6,852 nucleotides of DNA. Source: CAYHVH01 sp964360335. Its GTDB lineage: Bacteria; Patescibacteriota; Doudnabacteria; UBA920; 2-01-FULL-46-14. The notes below the pieces were generated by a model. The model was given only the letters and a program-made list of their open reading frames with translations. It was not told the DNA's origin and searched no databases. Position numbers and translations under genes: made by a program. Each line of letters opens with the position of its first letter. Position 1 is the first letter of the stretch. The stretch spans positions 1 to 6,852 of the forward strand of contig CAYHVH010000029.1 of assembly GCA_964360335.1 (NCBI GenBank), given 5' to 3'. Positions 4,599 through 6,852 of the stretch are shown in pieces.

Positions 4599-6852
4599 CT
4601 TCCTGATTAAACCTATCCAAACCTTTTCTCCCTCAACCACAAGCTCTTTCTCAGAATCCATTTTTGATTTTTGATACTTGATATTTGATATTTCAACAAG
4701 GTAGGTCTTTTTCTTGTCCACCTGCCGCAACGCTTCTTCTATCTTAGCAGATTTGGTCTCGTAATATAAATCAACTGACTCGCCGATCTTTAGTCCCGCT
4801 TCTTTGCGAAACTGGTTAATCTGCCGCTCGAGCTCGCGGGCCAGCCCGGCCAATTTCAAATCTGGCGTGATTTTAGTATCAAGTTCGAATTCCTGGCCGT
4901 ATTCAATTTCTAAAACATTCACTTCATGTTTGAGAATCTCAAGTAATTCATTCCAGACCCTGTCATTCTGGAGCGCAGCGATAGAATCTTGGGATCCTAT
5001 CATCCCGACGCCACGTCGGGACTCCAGGATGACCTCTCTAGGGATGGTCAGTTTTGCCAGAGGTTGTCTCAACTTCACCCCGGCCTGGGCCCGCAAAGCA
5101 TGGGCTTGCTCTACTAACCCGCGCACTTCTTGCATTTGAGCCAGGAGTTTCTGCTGGGTGGATGAAAGCTTTTTCATTTTCGGCCAGTCCTCGAGATGCA
5201 CCGATTGGCCGCCGGTTAAGTTTTGATAGATGGTCTCCGAAACATAGGGCATCACCGGAGCAATCAGTTTGGCAAATTCCCTAAGGGCCTCCTGCAAAGT
5301 CGACAAAAACGCCTGATCTTCACGGCCGCGGCTCCGCCTCAAATACCAGGTCGAAAGGTCATCTACGAATGCCCCGAGCTGCCGGGTGGCTTTGACGGTA
5401 TCATAGTCATCAAGATACTGTGTCATGAGGTTTGCGGCCTCTTGTAATCTCGCCAAAATCCACTCGTCTAAAACGGTCCGGCCACGGGCAGGCTCAGGCA
5501 CTAATGCCTTTTTACTCCCTGAGCTTGCCTGCCTCGCCGGCAGACGGGTCGAAGGGTACCACCGACTTTGATTGGCGTAAGTCACGAAATAGCTATACAC
5601 ATTCCACAGGATTCGAAATATCTTGCGGTTCACATTGGCCAAATCCCGTTCGCTGAAATTAAGGTTGTCGGCCTGCATCACTGCCGAACTCATTAGATAG
5701 AACCGCAGACTATCGACACCATACTTCTCCATGACGAGCCAAGGATCCGGGTAGTTATTTCTGGACTTGCTCATTTTGCTGCCGTCTTCGGCCAAAATTG
5801 TACCGGTCGTAACCACGTTTTCAAAAGGTGCTCTCTCAAACAGGATGACCGAGACCACGTGCATTACGTAAAACCACGCTCTCGTCTGGGCGATGTATTC
5901 CGCCACGAACTGCGCGGGAAAACGCGATTGAAAGACCGGCTTGTTCTCGAAAGGATAGTGGTATTCGGCAAACGGCATGGACGCCGCTTCCATCCAGGAA
6001 TCGAAAATTTCGGTGATGCGCTTGGCCTTGCCGCCGCAGTGATCGCATTTAAGAATTATTTCGTCAATATAGGGGCGGTGAAGGTCCACCATCGCTTCCG
6101 CGTCATTGCGAGCGCCTTTAAGGCGCGTGGCAATCTCATGATTTTGGGATTGCTTCGGCGCTCCGCTTCTCGCAATGACTTCGAAATTAACGGCCTTTTC
6201 TCTCAACTCCGCAATACTTCCGATCACGGTATCTTTGCCGCAATCCTGACACCGCCACACCGGCATTGGATTGCCCCAATAACGATTGCGGGAAATGTTC
6301 CAATCCGGAGCAGACTCGACGCTTTTGGCGTAACGGCCGAACTTCAGATGCTCCGGGTACCAATTGATTTCTTTTTTATTGGAGGCGAGAAGCTGTTTTT
6401 TGATTTTTTGGATATTTACGAACCACGCCGGAATGGCATTGTAAAACAGTACGGTGCCGCAGCGCCAGCAATGCGGGTAAGAATGTTGGTGCATCTCTTT
6501 CTTGAACAACAGTCCCCGTTTCTCCAAATCATCCTTGATGAGCTTCTCCGAATCTTTGAAGTCTTTTCCTTGAACCAGCTTTGGCGCTTTGTCGTTGAAA
6601 ATCCCTTTTTCATCCAAAAGCGGTACCACGGGTAATGCTTCTTTGAGGCCAAGATTGTAATCATCCTCGCCGTAAACTACCGCGGTATGAACGATGCCTG
6701 TGCCCTCCTCGGTCGTGACAAAATCTCCGGCGTAAACGCGATAGGACTTGTCATTCTTCACTATCTCCGGAACCGAGTACAACGGCTCATACGCCAAGCC
6801 AACTAAATCTTGACCTTTGAACTCTTTTATAATTTCGGCGTCATTCTGGAGC
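4596..6852 (-). CDS. ileS: Isoleucyl-tRNA synthetase, 5' end missing, with in-frame repeat insertions
   Basis: IleS charges tRNA-Ile with isoleucine using ATP and edits Val-tRNA. 751 residues are visible from the first full codon at 6851; the catalytic N-terminus with HIGH is beyond the right edge. Seen in order: part of the CP1 editing domain (FKGQDLVGLAYEPLY, EEGTGIVHTA, GEDDY), CxxC knuckles at 128/131, 201/204 and 269/272, WNISRNRYWG, KMSKS (359-363, bases 5777-5763), the anticodon-binding domain from about 459, and a DUF5915-like C-terminus (GLARELERQINQFRKEAGL). The last is typical of the eukaryote-like type-2 IleS, without the C-terminal zinc finger of the E. coli type. Repeat-derived segments lie at residues 1-5 (edge), 225-250, about 430-458, 607-630 and 720-731, all read through without a stop. 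Catalytic motifs are intact, so the enzyme is probably functional. It is the first visible gene of the ileS-recO-Ig unit. Confidence 0.95.
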   Translation of the reverse strand, partial: LQNDAEIIKEFKGQDLVGLAYEPLYSVPEIVKNDKSYRVYAGDFVTTEEGTGIVHTAVVYGEDDYNLGLKEALPVVPLLDEKGIFNDKAPKLVQGKDFKDSEKLIKDDLEKRGLLFKKEMHQHSYPHCWRCGTVLFYNAIPAWFVNIQKIKKQLLASNKKEINWYPEHLKFGRYAKSVESAPDWNISRNRYWGNPMPVWRCQDCGKDTVIGSIAELREKAVNFEVIARSGAPKQSQNHEIATRLKGARNDAEAMVDLHRPYIDEIILKCDHCGGKAKRITEIFDSWMEAASMPFAEYHYPFENKPVFQSRFPAQFVAEYIAQTRAWFYVMHVVSVILFERAPFENVVTTGTILAEDGSKMSKSRNNYPDPWLVMEKYGVDSLRFYLMSSAVMQADNLNFSERDLANVNRKIFRILWNVYSYFVTYANQSRWYPSTRLPARQASSGSKKALVPEPARGRTVLDEWILARLQEAANLMTQYLDDYDTVKATRQLGAFVDDLSTWYLRRSRGREDQAFLSTLQEALREFAKLIAPVMPYVSETIYQNLTGGQSVHLEDWPKMKKLSSTQQKLLAQMQEVRGLVEQAHALRAQAGVKLRQPLAKLTIPREVILESRRGVGMIGSQDSIAALQNDRVWNELLEILKHEVNVLEIEYGQEFELDTKITPDLKLAGLARELERQINQFRKEAGLKIGESVDLYYETKSAKIEEALRQVDKKKTYLVEISNIKYQKSKMDSEKELVVEGEKVWIGLIRK
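4661..4695. repeat. Heptamer tandem repeat in the 3' end of ileS
   Basis: Five 7-base units on the plus strand: TTTTTGA, TTTTTGA, TACTTGA, TATTTGA, TATTTCA. The minus strand is read as EISNIKYQKSKM (residues 720-731), a peptide not expected between KKKTYLV and the conserved ELVVEGEKVWIGL tail. AT-rich repeats of this kind (TATCAAATATCAA type) often occur between genes in related genomes; here the repeat is coding. Confidence 0.75.
4962..5033. repeat. 72-bp palindromic element inside ileS
   Basis: Ends GTCATTCTGGAG (4962-4973) and CTCCAGGATGAC (5022-5033) are inverted with 11 of 12 matches. Inside, CCCGACG and CGTCGGG form a hairpin. Length is exactly 24 codons. In the ileS frame it reads Val-Ile-Leu-Glu-Ser ... 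Leu-Gln-Asn-Asp (residues 607-630), between LTIPRE and VWNELLEILKHEVNV. Dropping it restores a normal-looking C-terminal domain. The other two minus-strand frames contain a stop, so only this phase is tolerated in this gene. Confidence 0.85.
5478..5564. repeat. Composite palindromic repeat inside ileS
   Basis: GGCAGGC (5487-5493) pairs with GCCTGCC (5527-5533), TCAGG (5494-5498) with CCTGA (5518-5522), and GGCA (5497-5500) with TGCC (5505-5508). The neighbouring GGGTCGAAGGGTACC (5546-5560) and CCCTGAGCTT (5517-5526) are the two halves of the dispersed CCCTTCGAC..AGCTCAGGG type of repeat, apparently split by the CTGCCGGCGAGGCAG-like palindrome. The protein reads a Pro/Arg/Ser-rich linker (residues about 430-458) between YFVTYANQ and the anticodon-binding start LDEWILARL. 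Exact boundaries are uncertain. Confidence 0.6.
6102..6179. repeat. 78-bp palindromic element inside ileS
   Basis: GTCATTGCGAG (6102-6112) and CTCGCAATGAC (6169-6179) are perfect 11-bp inverted ends, with an inner GCAATC/GATTGC pair. The length is exactly 26 codons. In the ileS frame it reads VIARSGAPKQSQ ... LKGARND (residues 225-250), between the second and third CxxC knuckles. It matches the widely dispersed TCATTGCGAG..GGCAATCTC type of bacterial repeat. No target-site duplication is evident. Confidence 0.9.
6840..6852. repeat. Edge of a second copy of the 72-bp element
   Basis: GTCATTCTGGAGC at 6840-6852 is identical over 13 bases to 4962-4974, the end of the 72-bp element in the same gene. 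It is also read in the same phase (Leu-Gln-Asn-Asp). The copy is cut by the window edge, so its length and boundaries cannot be seen. Confidence 0.65.

Noticed and set aside
6102..6179. CRISPR-like or regulatory reading of the palindromic repeats
   Set aside because: The palindromes are single copies of different families, not regularly spaced identical repeats with spacers.
5859..6635. 258-codon plus-strand open frame opposite ileS
   Set aside because: It is antisense to intact IleS motifs and has no recognisable domain.

Overview
The window looks like a piece of genome from an uncultivated, reduced-genome bacterium, most likely Candidate Phyla Radiation (Patescibacteria). The reasons are an isoleucyl-tRNA synthetase of the eukaryote-like second type, start codons that almost all lack a Shine-Dalgarno sequence, an N-terminally anchored Ig-repeat surface protein of no named family, and very dense short palindromic repeats, several of them inside genes. 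TGA ends one gene and no recoding is needed, so the standard bacterial code fits. The phylum assignment is an inference.

Layout. 1-385 (minus) is the start of a UvrD/PcrA-type helicase that runs off the left edge and already carries a palindromic repeat in frame. 386-662 is a divergent intergenic region with a possible structured RNA and a plausible promoter for the plus-strand gene. 663-1841 (plus) encodes a membrane-anchored protein with two LysM domains and a complete M23 peptidase domain. 1842-2000 holds a 93-bp inverted-repeat element between convergent genes. From 6852 down to 2001 the minus strand holds three co-directional genes: ileS (5' end missing), recO, and a 578-residue membrane-anchored protein with four Ig-like repeats.

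The standout feature is the repeat load. ileS contains at least three multi-codon palindromic repeats plus a heptamer tandem repeat, and the right edge of the window ends inside one more. All are read through in frame and sit at domain junctions or loops, so the protein carries extra peptide segments. Two of the elements have codon-multiple lengths (78 and 72 bp) and are read in the same phase, beginning Val-Ile and ending Asn-Asp. The related intergenic element at 1896-1988 spans 89 bp between its GTCATT/AATGAC ends, which is not a multiple of three. Three different families share the terminal core GTCATT/AATGAC. This resembles the Rickettsia palindromic elements known to insert in coding genes, but these are different sequences and the link is an analogy.

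Functionally the genes are ordinary: DNA repair (UvrD-like, RecO), translation (IleS), cell-wall turnover (LysM-M23) and a surface protein. I see no CRISPR array, tRNA, rRNA, transposase or defence system.
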